Assembly: GCF_003097655.1 (NCBI RefSeq)
Contig: NZ_QCZH01000016.1
Span: 19,711-83,710, forward strand
From: Flavobacterium laiguense
Lineage (GTDB): Bacteria; Bacteroidota; Bacteroidia; Flavobacteriales; Flavobacteriaceae
Reading direction: 5' to 3'
Length of the DNA stretch: 64,000 nt
Positions 43,505 to 52,893 of the stretch are shown here, one piece after another. How positions within the stretch are numbered: the first letter of the stretch is position 1; each line of letters opens with the position of its first letter. Both the position numbers and the translations under genes were made by a program. The notes under the pieces were generated by a model. It had not been told where the DNA came from. It saw nothing but the letters and a program-made list of their open reading frames with translations, and made no database searches.

Positions 43505-43522
43505 TCCCGATAGCTATCGGGA
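43505..43522. repeat. TCCCGATAGCTATCGGGA palindrome before nuoN
   Basis: An 18-bp perfect palindrome lies 19 bp before the nuoN start codon, inside an AT-rich gap (43341-43541). The gap also contains AGATTAACG...CAGATTTTAC and its inverse AATCTAAAATCTAA. It has the same core as the nuoC-nuoD palindrome. Confidence 0.8.
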
Positions 43523-43541
43523 CTAAATCAAAAATTAAAAA

Positions 43542-44912
43542 ATGACAACATTAATAGCTATAATAGGATTAGGTGTTTTATGCCTTATATTTGAAATATT
43601 TGATTTCAGAAAAGCAATTATTCCAATAACGATTATTGGTTTATTGGCCATTTTAGGTCTTACGGTTTCTGAATTTAATTCTCCTGCGAGTTACTATAAC
43701 AATATGCTTATAGTAAACAGATTTTCAGTTTCGTTCTCTTCATTATTTATCGTTCTTACCTTGTTTTTGGTAGCCTTGAGCCATAACTTTTACGAAAATC
43801 ATCAATCTAAACTTTCCGATTATGTTGCCATAAAAATATTCCTTTTATCAGGAGCTGTTGCAATGGTAACCTTTGGGAATCTAGCTATGTTCTTTTTAGG
43901 AATTGAAGTGCTATCTATTTCACTTTATGTTCTTGCGGCAAGTAGCCGAATGAATATAAAAAGTAACGAAGCGGGAATGAAATATTTCTTGATGGGATCA
44001 TTTGCATCTGGAATTATCCTTTTTGGAATTTGTTTGATTTATGGTGCCATGGGATCATTTGACATCGTAGAAATTAGCGAAATGTCTCAATCTGCTGAGT
44101 TACCAATTTGGTTCCCAATTGGAATCGTATTGGTTACTATCGGAATGTTATTTAAAATTGCCGCTGTTCCTTTTCACTTTTGGGCTCCCGATGTTTACGA
44201 AGGTTCTCCAACATTAACAACTGCTTTAATGAGTACCTTGGCAAAAGTTGTAGCTATTGCCACTTTATATAAATTATTAACGGCATTGCATGCTGATGTA
44301 AATTATTCCTTTCAAATAGTTGTGGTTGTTATTTCAATAGCGTCTATGACTGTGGGTAATATTATGGCATTAAGACAGACAAACGTTAAACGTATGTTGG
44401 CTTTTTCTGGAATCTCACATGCTGGGTTTATGTTGATGACATTACTAAGTTTATCAACTTCGGCAGGAAGTTTATTGTACTACACTACTGCTTATTCATT
44501 AGCCGGTATTGCTGCTTTTAGTGTAATCATATACGTTTGTAAAAACAGAGATAACGAAGATATTGTTAACTTTCATGGATTAGGAAAAACAAATCCATTG
44601 TTGGCGGCTATCCTAACTGCATCTTTGCTTTCTATGGCGGGTATACCAATTTTTGCAGGTTTCTTTGCCAAATTAGTTTTGTTCAGTCAAACGATTCAGG
44701 CGGGTTATTTAGTAGTGGTTATATTCGCTGTCATTAACTCAATTATAAGCGTTGGTTACTACTTTAAATTGATTCTAGCGATGTATACTAAAGAACCAAA
44801 CGAAGAACGTAAAGGAAAACCTTTCTTAATTTATGCCGTGGCACTAATTGCTATTGTTTTGAATATTGTTTTGGGGATGTTCCCTTCATTGGTATTGGAT
44901 TTACTAGCATAA
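43542..44912 (+). CDS. nuoN: NADH-quinone oxidoreductase subunit N
   Basis: This 456-residue antiporter-like subunit completes the 14-gene complex I set. Landmarks: FFLGIEVLSISLYVLAASSR (Glu), AAVPFHFWAPDVYEGSPTLT, LRQTNVKRMLAFSGISHAGF (Lys or Arg pair) and SLLSMAGIPIFAGFFAKLVL. Last gene of the operon; a strong terminator follows 16 bp after the stop. Confidence 0.96.
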   Translation: MTTLIAIIGLGVLCLIFEIFDFRKAIIPITIIGLLAILGLTVSEFNSPASYYNNMLIVNRFSVSFSSLFIVLTLFLVALSHNFYENHQSKLSDYVAIKIFLLSGAVAMVTFGNLAMFFLGIEVLSISLYVLAASSRMNIKSNEAGMKYFLMGSFASGIILFGICLIYGAMGSFDIVEISEMSQSAELPIWFPIGIVLVTIGMLFKIAAVPFHFWAPDVYEGSPTLTTALMSTLAKVVAIATLYKLLTALHADVNYSFQIVVVVISIASMTVGNIMALRQTNVKRMLAFSGISHAGFMLMTLLSLSTSAGSLLYYTTAYSLAGIAAFSVIIYVCKNRDNEDIVNFHGLGKTNPLLAAILTASLLSMAGIPIFAGFFAKLVLFSQTIQAGYLVVVIFAVINSIISVGYYFKLILAMYTKEPNEERKGKPFLIYAVALIAIVLNIVLGMFPSLVLDLLA

Positions 44913-44928
44913 ACATAATTTCATCTCT

Positions 44929-44976
44929 AAAAAGCCCCATCAAATTCGATAATTGTCGAAATTGATGGGGCTTTTT
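44929..44976. terminator. Intrinsic terminator of the nuo operon
   Basis: AAAAAGCCCCATCAAATTCGA (44929-44949, shown in part) pairs with TCGAAATTGATGGGGC and the T5 tail (44956-44976), with one unpaired base and a 6-nt loop. Confidence 0.9.
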
Positions 44977-45071
44977 GATTGAATATCACAACAACAAAAC
45001 TATGCTGATAACACTTTTAATCAAATTCCCAATAAAATCCTAAAACAAAAAAAGTCCTATACTGAATTGCT

Positions 45072-45079
45072 TAATTTTG
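45072..45079 (+). promoter_or_regulatory. Predicted -7 box of the DsbA-like gene
   Basis: TAATTTTG matches TAnnTTTG and lies 41 bp before the start codon at 45121. Confidence 0.45.
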
Positions 45080-45120
45080 CATTTCAAAAATCATTTGGCT
45101 TTCCAAATAAAATATAGATA

Positions 45121-45837
45121 ATGGATAATAAACTAAAAATACAAATCTGGTCGGACGTAATGTGTCCGTTTTGTTATATTGGAAAAAGAAAATTAGAAGA
45201 CGCTTTGTCTCAATTTGAAAACAAAGATGCTGTGGCAATTGAATGGAAAAGTTTCCAGTTGGACACCAATTTTGTAGCTACTCCCGGCGAAACAGTTATA
45301 GATCATTTGGCAGAAAAATATAAAAAAGATACCGATTGGGCAGAAACAATGGTCGAAAACGTGACCCAAAATGCAAAAGCGTCAGGATTAGACTTTCATT
45401 TTGAAAAAGCAATACTTGCCAATTCATTTCATGCACATCGTTTATTGCATTTGGCAAAAAAACATCATCTTTCGAATGAGTTGGAAGAACTTCTATTTAA
45501 GGCGTATTTAACCGATGGTAAAAACGTCAATGATTTAAGTACATTAACAAACCTTGGATTGGAAGTTGGTTTAAAAAAAGAAGAAATAGAAAGTGTGCTG
45601 AATTCAGATACTTATACTAAAGAAGTAATACAAGACCAGGAAGAGGCGCAAGCAATTGGCGTAACCGGCGTTCCCTTCTTTGTGTTTGACAATAAATATG
45701 CCGTTTCAGGAGCGCAACATCCAGAAACATTTTTGAAGACTTTGGAAAAAGCTTGGGAAGATGGAGGATTTGATTCAAAAGTTGTCCTGCAAAACGCAAC
45801 CGATGGAAATAGTTGCGGAATTGATGGTTGTGACTAA
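45121..45837 (+). CDS. DsbA family oxidoreductase, FrnE-like
   Basis: This 238-residue cytoplasmic protein (no signal peptide) has a thioredoxin fold with a helical insert. The active site CPFC is at 15-18 (WSDVMCPFCYIGKRKLEDAL). The cis-proline segment is GVTGVPFFVFDNKYAVSGAQ. The C-terminal CGIDGC supplies an extra cysteine pair, a feature also known in some FrnE proteins. FrnE-type proteins are disulfide isomerases linked to oxidative stress. Own promoter; apparently monocistronic. Confidence 0.9.
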   Translation: MDNKLKIQIWSDVMCPFCYIGKRKLEDALSQFENKDAVAIEWKSFQLDTNFVATPGETVIDHLAEKYKKDTDWAETMVENVTQNAKASGLDFHFEKAILANSFHAHRLLHLAKKHHLSNELEELLFKAYLTDGKNVNDLSTLTNLGLEVGLKKEEIESVLNSDTYTKEVIQDQEEAQAIGVTGVPFFVFDNKYAVSGAQHPETFLKTLEKAWEDGGFDSKVVLQNATDGNSCGIDGCD

Positions 45838-46050
45838 TTCTAAATTTCATTGAATTCTAATCTCGACAGCTACCGAGCAATGTCTTATTAAGGTTGGTAT
45901 TCATTTTCTCGCAGAGACGCAGATTTAACAAAATCCTAGCATAAAATTCTTAACTTAACAACATAGAGCCATCGGGAAAGCTCCTAAATCTACTTATCAA
46001 CAATCCCGAAAATTAACTTTAGTTACGAACTCTCATCCACTCCTATTGAG

Positions 46051-46058
46051 TAATTTTG
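46051..46058 (+). promoter_or_regulatory. Predicted -7 box directly before umuC
   Basis: TAATTTTG ends only 4 bp before the umuC ATG (46063). If used, transcription would begin at or within a base or two of the start codon, giving a leaderless mRNA. Confidence 0.4.
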
Positions 46059-46062
46059 TGCT

Positions 46063-47337
46063 ATGTATGCTTTAGTCGATTGTAACAATTTTTATGCATC
46101 CTGCGAAAGGGTTTTCCAACCCCAATTCGCAGGAAAACCTGTTGCCATATTATCAAACAATGATGGTTGCGTAATCTCCAGAAGCGAAGAAGCCAAAGCT
46201 GTCGGGATTCCAATGGGCGCACCAACATTCAAAATCAAAGAATTAGTTAAAGAAAAAAATGTCAAATTATTTTCGTCTAATTATCCCCTTTATGGCGATT
46301 TGAGTAATCGGGTGATGTTGATCTTGGAACAATTTACACCGAATGTAGAAATTTACAGCATAGACGAAGCTTTTCTAACTTTTGACGGGTTGAATGTTTT
46401 AGATTATCACAATTATGGTATTCAAATGAAAACCAGAATTCAAAAATGGGTCGGAATTCCAGTATGCATCGGTTTTGCTCCAACAAAGGCCTTGTGTAAA
46501 GTCGCCAACAAAATCGCCAAGAAATTTCAAGACAAGACTCAGGGTGTTTACCTAATTGACACCGATGAAAAGCGAATCAAAGCCTTGAAATGGACGAAAA
46601 TAGAAGATGTCTGGGGCATTGGCTATCAAACCCAAAAAAAAGCAAGACTGCGAAATATCAAAACAGCCTTAGATTTTATTGCACCTCAACATGAAGCTTG
46701 GATTAAGAAAGAGATGGGAGTTGTTGGTCTTCGTCTAAAATGTGAATTGGAAGGGAAATCAGTTTTGAATTTGGAACCCATTCAAGATCAAAAAAAGAGC
46801 ATTACTACCACAAGAAGTTTTCCTAAACAAATCTCGGATTTTGATTTGCTAAGAGAACGCGTGGCAACATTTGCCGCTGTTTGTGCGGAGAAATTACGGA
46901 AGCAAAATTCGTGTTGCCATACTATAATTGTAATGCTTGTAATAGACAAACACACGGTAGAAACTTCAAAATATTATTTTAATATGGCTGTAACTTTACC
47001 GTTTGCAACAAACTCGACCTTAACCATTGCCAATGCAGCAATAGATATATTGAAGAAATTGCACAAGGGAAATGAGAACCTAAAATTCAAGAAAGCCGGG
47101 GTTATTGTTACCGAACTCATCGACGAAAACAAGAAGCAATTGCAATTGTTTGAAGAAGAAAACCCAAAACATTTGGCCTTGATGAAAGTAATGGATCGAC
47201 TTAACCTAAAAATTGGGAACACCAAGGTAAAGTTGGCCACACAGAATTTAAATCTGACTTGGAATATGAACCAAAATTATCTATCTCCAAAATACACCAC
47301 TAATTTTAAAGAGATTCTCGAAATAAAATGTCAATAA
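46063..47337 (+). CDS. umuC: Y-family DNA polymerase, UmuC-like
   Basis: This translesion polymerase subunit of the Pol V type is 424 residues. The catalytic palm residues are in ALVDCNNFYASCERVF (D6) and YSIDEAFLTFDGL (Asp-Glu pair). The finger segment is AILSNNDGCVISRSEEAKA. The helix-hairpin-helix region is DVWGIGYQTQKKARLRNIKT, and the little-finger domain runs to about 350. The UmuC-type C-terminal extension is present (LALMKVMDRLNLKIG). The 3' end overlaps umuD by 10 bp, so the two proteins are made from one message. This is the reverse of the umuD-umuC order in E. coli. Confidence 0.94.
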   Translation: MYALVDCNNFYASCERVFQPQFAGKPVAILSNNDGCVISRSEEAKAVGIPMGAPTFKIKELVKEKNVKLFSSNYPLYGDLSNRVMLILEQFTPNVEIYSIDEAFLTFDGLNVLDYHNYGIQMKTRIQKWVGIPVCIGFAPTKALCKVANKIAKKFQDKTQGVYLIDTDEKRIKALKWTKIEDVWGIGYQTQKKARLRNIKTALDFIAPQHEAWIKKEMGVVGLRLKCELEGKSVLNLEPIQDQKKSITTTRSFPKQISDFDLLRERVATFAAVCAEKLRKQNSCCHTIIVMLVIDKHTVETSKYYFNMAVTLPFATNSTLTIANAAIDILKKLHKGNENLKFKKAGVIVTELIDENKKQLQLFEEENPKHLALMKVMDRLNLKIGNTKVKLATQNLNLTWNMNQNYLSPKYTTNFKEILEIKCQ

Positions 47338-47768
47338 ACAAAAACCAAAAGCTAACCTTTTTTCTGCCTGATTTTGAAAGTGAATTAAAAATTCCTTTCA
47401 TCCCTGATGGTGTTTCGGCTGGATTCCCATCGCCGGCAGCAGACTTTATGGAGACCAATATTGATTTAAATGCGGCATTAAGCGAAAATCCTTTGGCCAC
47501 ATTTTACATCAGAGTCAATGGAAATTCTATGATTGATGCGGGAATAAACGATAAAGACGTATTGGTTGTTGACCGAAGTTTGGAACCACAAAACAACAAA
47601 ATAGCGATTTGCTGTATTGATGGTGAATTTACCGTAAAACGCATTCAAGTTGAGACTGACTGTCTTTATCTGATGCCAGAAAACTCGAATTACCAACCCA
47701 TAAAGGTGACCGAAGAAAATGAATTAATCATTTGGGGAATTGTGACCTATGTCATAAAAAAAATGTGA
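47328..47768 (+). CDS. umuD: UmuD-like self-cleaving S24 peptidase
   Basis: This 146-residue accessory subunit is activated by RecA-stimulated self-cleavage. The cleavage site is Ala31-Gly32 (GVSAGFPSPAADF; E. coli has Cys-Gly). The catalytic serine is S67 (VNGNSMIDAGI) and the lysine K104 (GEFTVKRIQV). No DNA-binding domain is present, so it is UmuD and not LexA. It starts inside the end of umuC. All catalytic parts are intact, so a functional Pol V-type polymerase is likely. Confidence 0.92.
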   Translation: MSINKNQKLTFFLPDFESELKIPFIPDGVSAGFPSPAADFMETNIDLNAALSENPLATFYIRVNGNSMIDAGINDKDVLVVDRSLEPQNNKIAICCIDGEFTVKRIQVETDCLYLMPENSNYQPIKVTEENELIIWGIVTYVIKKM

Positions 47769-47827
47769 AATCAAATAAATTGATTCCACACTTTCAAACA
47801 AATTCAAAAATAACTAACTCTAATTTT

Positions 47828-49516
47828 CTACCAAAAAACTGAATATAGCGCAACCAAAATCCCGCCTATAATCATACAACCTACGGCAAAACCGTTATTG
47901 ATCTTAAACATTTTTGTGTCAACTTCTAATCCTTTTACGGCAACTCCTCTTTTGTTGTCTATTAAACTAATGACAACCATTAACAAAACACATATCACGA
48001 ATACAAACCCCATTCTATCTATAAAAGGAATTTCATAAGCCATTGTTTTATCTTTTTGCTCTACCAAAACAGCAAATCCGGTGCTATTCAAGAATTCTAA
48101 ATTCATTACTCTAGGCAAGAATTTAAAAATTACCGATAATACAAAACCTCCTATTGTAGCAAACATTGCTGCGTTTGAACTCGTTTTTTTCCAGAAGAAT
48201 CCCATAATGAACATCGCAAAAATACCGGGACTCACAAATCCAGTATACTCCTGTATAAATTCGAATCCACCTTTTTTATCAATTCCTAAGAAAGGAGCAA
48301 TTATAACCGCAATTAACATCGCCACAACAACCGTTATTTTCCCTACTTGTACCATTTTCTTTTCGCTGGCGTCAACTTGAATTTTTTTCTTGAAAATGTC
48401 CAAAGTAAAAATGGTCGAAATACTGTTTACTTTCCCCGCCAAAGACGCAACAACAGCCGCAGTCAATGCTGCGAAAGAAAGCCCTTTTAATCCGACAGGC
48501 AATAAGTTCAACAATACAGGATAAGCCCTGTCTGGATTCAATACCCCATCCGCTCCCAACAATTCAGTCTGTAATCCCCCTTTCATGTGAATCACATAAG
48601 CAGCAATACCAGGTAAAACGACTATAACCGGCATTAATAATTTTAAGAAAGCAGCAAATAAAATTCCGCTACGCGCCGTTTTTAAGTCGGCACCCAAAGC
48701 TCTTTGAGTAATATATTGATTACAACCCCAATAGTTTAAATTCACAATCCACATACCTCCAAACAATACCGTTAATCCCGGTAAACTAGGAAAATTCGCG
48801 TTGTCCTTTTTAAATATCATGTGAAAATGGTCTCCCGATTGATTCATCATATAGTTAAATCCATGTATCATTCCACTTTGTCCATTTAATTCGGCCACTT
48901 TGTCTAACGCTAAATAAGTAGTTACCAAACCTCCGAAAATTAAAAACACAACCTGAATAACATCTGTATATCCAATCACTTTCATCCCTCCCAAGGCAAT
49001 TATTATGGCAAAAAATGCCAATCCATACATACATAAATCAACCTGAATTCCGGAAATCCCATTAATAGCCAATGCCCCCAAATAAAGGATAGAAGTTAAG
49101 TTTACAATTACATATAGCAGTAACCAAAAAACAGCCATGATCATGGCAACGCTTCCATTGTATCTTTCACTCAAAAACTGAGGCATGGTATAGATTTTAT
49201 TCTTTAAGTAAACTGGAATAAAAAAGATAGCAACAATTATCAGCGTGGCTGCAGCCATCCACTCGTAAGTAGCGATAGCAAGCCCCATTTTGAAACCATT
49301 TCCGGACATCGCTATAAACTGTTCTGAAGAAATGTTCGAAGCTATCAATGAAGTCCCGATAGCCCACCAAGTCAAAGACCCTTCGGCCAAAAAATAGTCG
49401 TGAGAAGCCGTCAAATTCGCGCTTTTCTTGCGTCTATAAACCGAATACCCGTATCCTGCCACTATAAAAAAATAGATTAAAAAAACTAGGTAATCGTACA
49501 ATTGCAATGTTTTCAT
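47828..49516 (-). CDS. Sodium/solute symporter (SSS family), probable Na+/galactose symporter
   Basis: This 562-residue inner-membrane transporter has about 14 helices and is of the SLC5/vSGLT type. Seen: YFLAEGSLTWWAIGTSLIAS (TM1 with the sodium site), SNISSEQFIAMSGNGFKMG, LSERYNGSVAMIMAVFWLLL, LNYWGCNQYITQRALGADLK and AALTAAVVASLAGKVNSIST. It is the last gene of the gal operon, 52 bp after galE, so galactose or a galactoside is the likely substrate; that specificity is inferred from context. Confidence 0.88.
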   Translation of the reverse strand: MKTLQLYDYLVFLIYFFIVAGYGYSVYRRKKSANLTASHDYFLAEGSLTWWAIGTSLIASNISSEQFIAMSGNGFKMGLAIATYEWMAAATLIIVAIFFIPVYLKNKIYTMPQFLSERYNGSVAMIMAVFWLLLYVIVNLTSILYLGALAINGISGIQVDLCMYGLAFFAIIIALGGMKVIGYTDVIQVVFLIFGGLVTTYLALDKVAELNGQSGMIHGFNYMMNQSGDHFHMIFKKDNANFPSLPGLTVLFGGMWIVNLNYWGCNQYITQRALGADLKTARSGILFAAFLKLLMPVIVVLPGIAAYVIHMKGGLQTELLGADGVLNPDRAYPVLLNLLPVGLKGLSFAALTAAVVASLAGKVNSISTIFTLDIFKKKIQVDASEKKMVQVGKITVVVAMLIAVIIAPFLGIDKKGGFEFIQEYTGFVSPGIFAMFIMGFFWKKTSSNAAMFATIGGFVLSVIFKFLPRVMNLEFLNSTGFAVLVEQKDKTMAYEIPFIDRMGFVFVICVLLMVVISLIDNKRGVAVKGLEVDTKMFKINNGFAVGCMIIGGILVALYSVFW

Positions 49517-49568
49517 TGGTTTATTCTTTTTTGATTAAATTTTAAATTATTCTAACTGTTTAGCATCA

Positions 49569-50588
49569 TTATACACTTCTAACCTTCTGCTCCCATTTCC
49601 ATGCACTAGTTATGGCTTCTTCTAAAGTGGATTGTGTTTTCCAACCGAGAATATTGTTCGCTTTGTCTGTATTGGCAAAAGCTGAAGTGATGTCTCCCTC
49701 TCTTCTGTCAACAATTTTATAAGCTAATTTTTGTCCGCTTACTTTTTCAAAAGCATTAATGACTTCCAAAACCGAACTTCCAGTACCTGTCCCAAGATTA
49801 AACGTTTCTATTTTATCTAAGTTCTGGCGGTTTAATAATCTTTGCAAAGCAACTACATGTGCCTTAGCTAAATCGACAACATGAATGTAATCCCGTACGC
49901 AAGTCCCATCATTTGTTGGGTAATCTCCACCGTAAACCGACAGTTCTTTTCGCAAACCAATTGCCGTTTGAGTAATAAACGGAACCAAGTTTTGAGGCAC
50001 TCCAATAGGTAATTCTCCAATTTCACCAGACGGATGTGCGCCGATAGGGTTAAAATAACGAAGCAAAATAGCATTAATGGCGCTTACTTTCACCACATCA
50101 GCAATAATCTCTTCCCCTATCTGTTTCGTATTTCCATAAGGAGACATAGCGGGTTGAATCGGAGTTGTTTCGGCAATGGGCATCACTTCGGCTTGACCGT
50201 AAACCGTACAAGACGAACTGAAGATAAAGTGGGCCTCTTTCTTTTTCTCTAATTCCTGCAAAATATAAACCAAGGCACCCAAGTTGTTTTCATAATACAA
50301 CAAAGGATTTTGGACACTTTCGCCAACTGCTTTGGAGGCTGCAAAATGAATCACTCCAGCAACATCATTATGTTCCATAAAGAAACTTTGCACTTTCAAT
50401 TTTTCTCTTAAATCTATTGCGGAAAATTCAGGTTTTTTCCCTGTAATTCGTTCAATCCCGTCCAAAACTTCAATAGAAGAATTGGAAAGATTATCTATCA
50501 CGACAACTTCGAAACCTTGATTTTGCAATTCGACAACGGTATGGGATCCGATAAAACCTAAACCGCCTGTAACTACTATCTTACTCAT
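49569..50588 (-). CDS. galE: UDP-glucose 4-epimerase
   Basis: This NAD-dependent short-chain dehydrogenase interconverts UDP-galactose and UDP-glucose in the Leloir pathway. It is 339 residues. Seen: the N-terminal nucleotide motif VTGGLGFIGSHTVVEL, FSSSCTVYG with the active-site Ser/Thr, and the catalytic Tyr-x3-Lys in SPYGNTKQIGEEII. Also visible are LRYFNPIGAHPSGEIGELP and DGTCVRDYIHVVDLAKAHV. It sits 1 bp from galT. Confidence 0.96.
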   Translation of the reverse strand: MSKIVVTGGLGFIGSHTVVELQNQGFEVVVIDNLSNSSIEVLDGIERITGKKPEFSAIDLREKLKVQSFFMEHNDVAGVIHFAASKAVGESVQNPLLYYENNLGALVYILQELEKKKEAHFIFSSSCTVYGQAEVMPIAETTPIQPAMSPYGNTKQIGEEIIADVVKVSAINAILLRYFNPIGAHPSGEIGELPIGVPQNLVPFITQTAIGLRKELSVYGGDYPTNDGTCVRDYIHVVDLAKAHVVALQRLLNRQNLDKIETFNLGTGTGSSVLEVINAFEKVSGQKLAYKIVDRREGDITSAFANTDKANNILGWKTQSTLEEAITSAWKWEQKVRSV

Positions 50589-50589
50589 C

Positions 50590-51639
50590 TTATTTGTTTT
50601 TATAATGTACCTCTGGAAGCGCTTTCAATACTGCGGCACTTTTCTCTGGCGTAATGTCTCTTTGTGCTTCTCCCATCATTTCGTAGCCCACCATAAATTT
50701 CTTTACGGAAGCCGAACGCAACAACGGTGGATAAAAATGCATGTGAAATTGCCATTCCGGATGTGATTCCCCATCCGTTGGTGCTTGGTGAATTCCAGAA
50801 GAATACGGAAAAGAGGTCTCAAAAAGATTATCGTATTTTATCGTTAATCGTTTTAAAATACTGGCATAATCGGAAACTTCTTCTGGAGTAAAGTCCGTTA
50901 TTTTTGTGACATGACGTTTGCCAATAATCATCGTTTCAAACGGCCAAATAGCCCAAAAAGGAACCAAAGCCACGAAGCGTTCATTCTCAATTACGATGCG
51001 TTCCTTTAGTTTTAATTCTTCTTGCAAATAATCCTGTAAAAGATTGCTTTGATTTTTCTCGAAATAGGCTTTCAAACTGTTTTGTGTTTTTTCAACCTGA
51101 GTTGGCAAAGAGGATTGCGCCCAAATTTGCCCGTGTGGATGCGGGTTGCTGCATCCCATTACACTTCCTTTATTTTCGAAAATCTGAACGTGGTTGATGT
51201 AGTCTACACTTCCTAAATCAGTGTATTCTTTTTGCCAGGTTCTAATAATATTCTCTATTGAAGGAAGATTCATTTCCGGCAAAGTCAAATCGTGTCTTGG
51301 CGAAAAACAAACCACTCTGGCAATCCCGCGTTCCGGTTTTGCTTTAAAAAATGTAGGTTTAGAATTTTCCTCAAACAAAATAGGCTGTTGTTTTACGGCT
51401 GCAAAGTCATTTTCGAAAACAAAACTCGATTCATACTTCGGATTGCTTTCGCCATTGGCACGAACATTTCCTGGACACAAATAACAAGTGGGGTCGTACT
51501 CCGGAAGTGCATCGGTATGAATTTTTTCGTTTTGGCCTTGCCAAGGTCTTTTTGCTCTGTGCGGTGACACCAAAACCCATTCGTTGATTAACGGGTTATA
51601 ACGTCTATGTGGATCTTCGTTGATGTCAAAATTTTTCAT
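50590..51639 (-). CDS. galT: Galactose-1-phosphate uridylyltransferase
   Basis: The enzyme exchanges UMP between UDP-glucose and galactose-1-phosphate. It is 349 residues with the active-site HPHGQ (MGCSNPHPHGQIWA), whose second His carries the uridylyl group. The zinc-site pair is in YDPTCYLCPGNVRANGE, and the substrate loop is ENDFAAVKQQP. It directly abuts galK (galK stop at 51640). Confidence 0.97.
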   Translation of the reverse strand: MKNFDINEDPHRRYNPLINEWVLVSPHRAKRPWQGQNEKIHTDALPEYDPTCYLCPGNVRANGESNPKYESSFVFENDFAAVKQQPILFEENSKPTFFKAKPERGIARVVCFSPRHDLTLPEMNLPSIENIIRTWQKEYTDLGSVDYINHVQIFENKGSVMGCSNPHPHGQIWAQSSLPTQVEKTQNSLKAYFEKNQSNLLQDYLQEELKLKERIVIENERFVALVPFWAIWPFETMIIGKRHVTKITDFTPEEVSDYASILKRLTIKYDNLFETSFPYSSGIHQAPTDGESHPEWQFHMHFYPPLLRSASVKKFMVGYEMMGEAQRDITPEKSAAVLKALPEVHYKNK

Positions 51640-52812
51640 TTAATTCTCGTTGTTATAAAGTGATGTTCCGTTTCCGATTTTCACGTCATAAATTTTTAAT
51701 TCTATTCCCAATTCATCCAAATAAAGTGCTGAAAATTTTTCTTTAACAGCAGCTTCATTTCCTTTTTTAATTAAATTAATGGTACAACCACCAAAACCGC
51801 CACCCATTAATCGGGAACCAATTACGGCTGCTTCATTTTTGGCCAGTGCTACTAGAAAGTCTAATTCGGCACAACTCACTTCGTATTCTTTTGATAAACC
51901 ATCGTGCGTTTCAAAAAGTAATTGCCCTAAATGTTCAATGTTTCCGTTATCCAAAGCCTTGCAAGCTTGTGCAACACGATTAATTTCTTTTACCACAAAA
52001 TGAACTCTTTTAAAAATAGTTTCACTCATATTATCTTCAATACTCAAAAGCTGCTCTTCGGTACAATCCCTAAAACTTTTTACTTCCGGAAAATGAGTTT
52101 TGATGATCGAAAGCCCTTCTTCGCACTCAACTCTTCTCGTATTATACTCAGAGGTAAAAAGAGAATGTTTTACATTACTATCAAATAAAACCAGAGAATA
52201 ATCTTTGAAATCAGCATTGTGATATTCAAATTCTAAAGTGTTGCAATCTAATTTGATCACTTTATCGATTAATCCATGAACGCTAGAAAACTGATCCATA
52301 ATACCACAATTGATACCCACCCAATGTTCCGCTTGTTGCCCTAATAATGAAATATCTACTTTTTCTAGAGTAAGATTAAAAAGCTCCTTTATCCCGAAAA
52401 TCATTCCACATTCTAAAGCTGCCGAAGAGGACAATCCAGAACCAACCGGAATATTACTGCTAAAAACACAATTGAAACCTTCGAATAAAAAGCCATTATC
52501 TTGCAATTGCTTGATAACTCCCAGAATATAATTCGTCCAAACGACATCACTTAATTGAATTTCTTTAGTCAAATCAACTTCAAATTCTTCGTCTAAATCG
52601 ATGGCTACAATTCTCGCTTTTTGGGTATTGTTTTTCTCGAAAGCAAAACAGATGATTTTATCAATTGCCGCTGGCAAAACATATCCGTCATTATAATCAA
52701 TATGTTCGCCTATAATGTTGATTCTCCCTGGGGAAAGCACCGTTTTTTCAGGCGAGGAACAAAAAGTTTCTTCAAAAAAGGCAGTCGTTTTTTTTATTAA
52801 TATATCATTCAT
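51640..52812 (-). CDS. galK: Galactokinase
   Basis: This GHMP kinase phosphorylates galactose at C1. It is 390 residues from ATG at 52812 (MNDILIKKTTAFFEETF); an upstream in-frame ATG at 52848 adds 12 residues and is less likely. Signatures: SPGRINIIGEHIDYNDGYVL (galactokinase), SNIPVGSGLSSSAALECGMI (ATP-binding GHMP) and SRLMGGGFGGCTINLI (C-terminal motif). The catalytic Asp is in GIMDQFSSVHG. Confidence 0.96.
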   Translation of the reverse strand: MNDILIKKTTAFFEETFCSSPEKTVLSPGRINIIGEHIDYNDGYVLPAAIDKIICFAFEKNNTQKARIVAIDLDEEFEVDLTKEIQLSDVVWTNYILGVIKQLQDNGFLFEGFNCVFSSNIPVGSGLSSSAALECGMIFGIKELFNLTLEKVDISLLGQQAEHWVGINCGIMDQFSSVHGLIDKVIKLDCNTLEFEYHNADFKDYSLVLFDSNVKHSLFTSEYNTRRVECEEGLSIIKTHFPEVKSFRDCTEEQLLSIEDNMSETIFKRVHFVVKEINRVAQACKALDNGNIEHLGQLLFETHDGLSKEYEVSCAELDFLVALAKNEAAVIGSRLMGGGFGGCTINLIKKGNEAAVKEKFSALYLDELGIELKIYDVKIGNGTSLYNNEN

Positions 52813-52893
52813 TCTTTTAAGTTTAATCAGCATACTCGGCAAAACCATGCTAGTTCTTGCATTTTATGTACTATTCCAGTTTCGGCAATTCTT

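Noticed and set aside
45861..45876. CTCGACAGCTACCGAG as a third copy of the nuo palindrome
   Set aside because: Several mismatches to CCCGATAGCTATCGGG and an imperfect stem. At best a decayed relative, so not listed.
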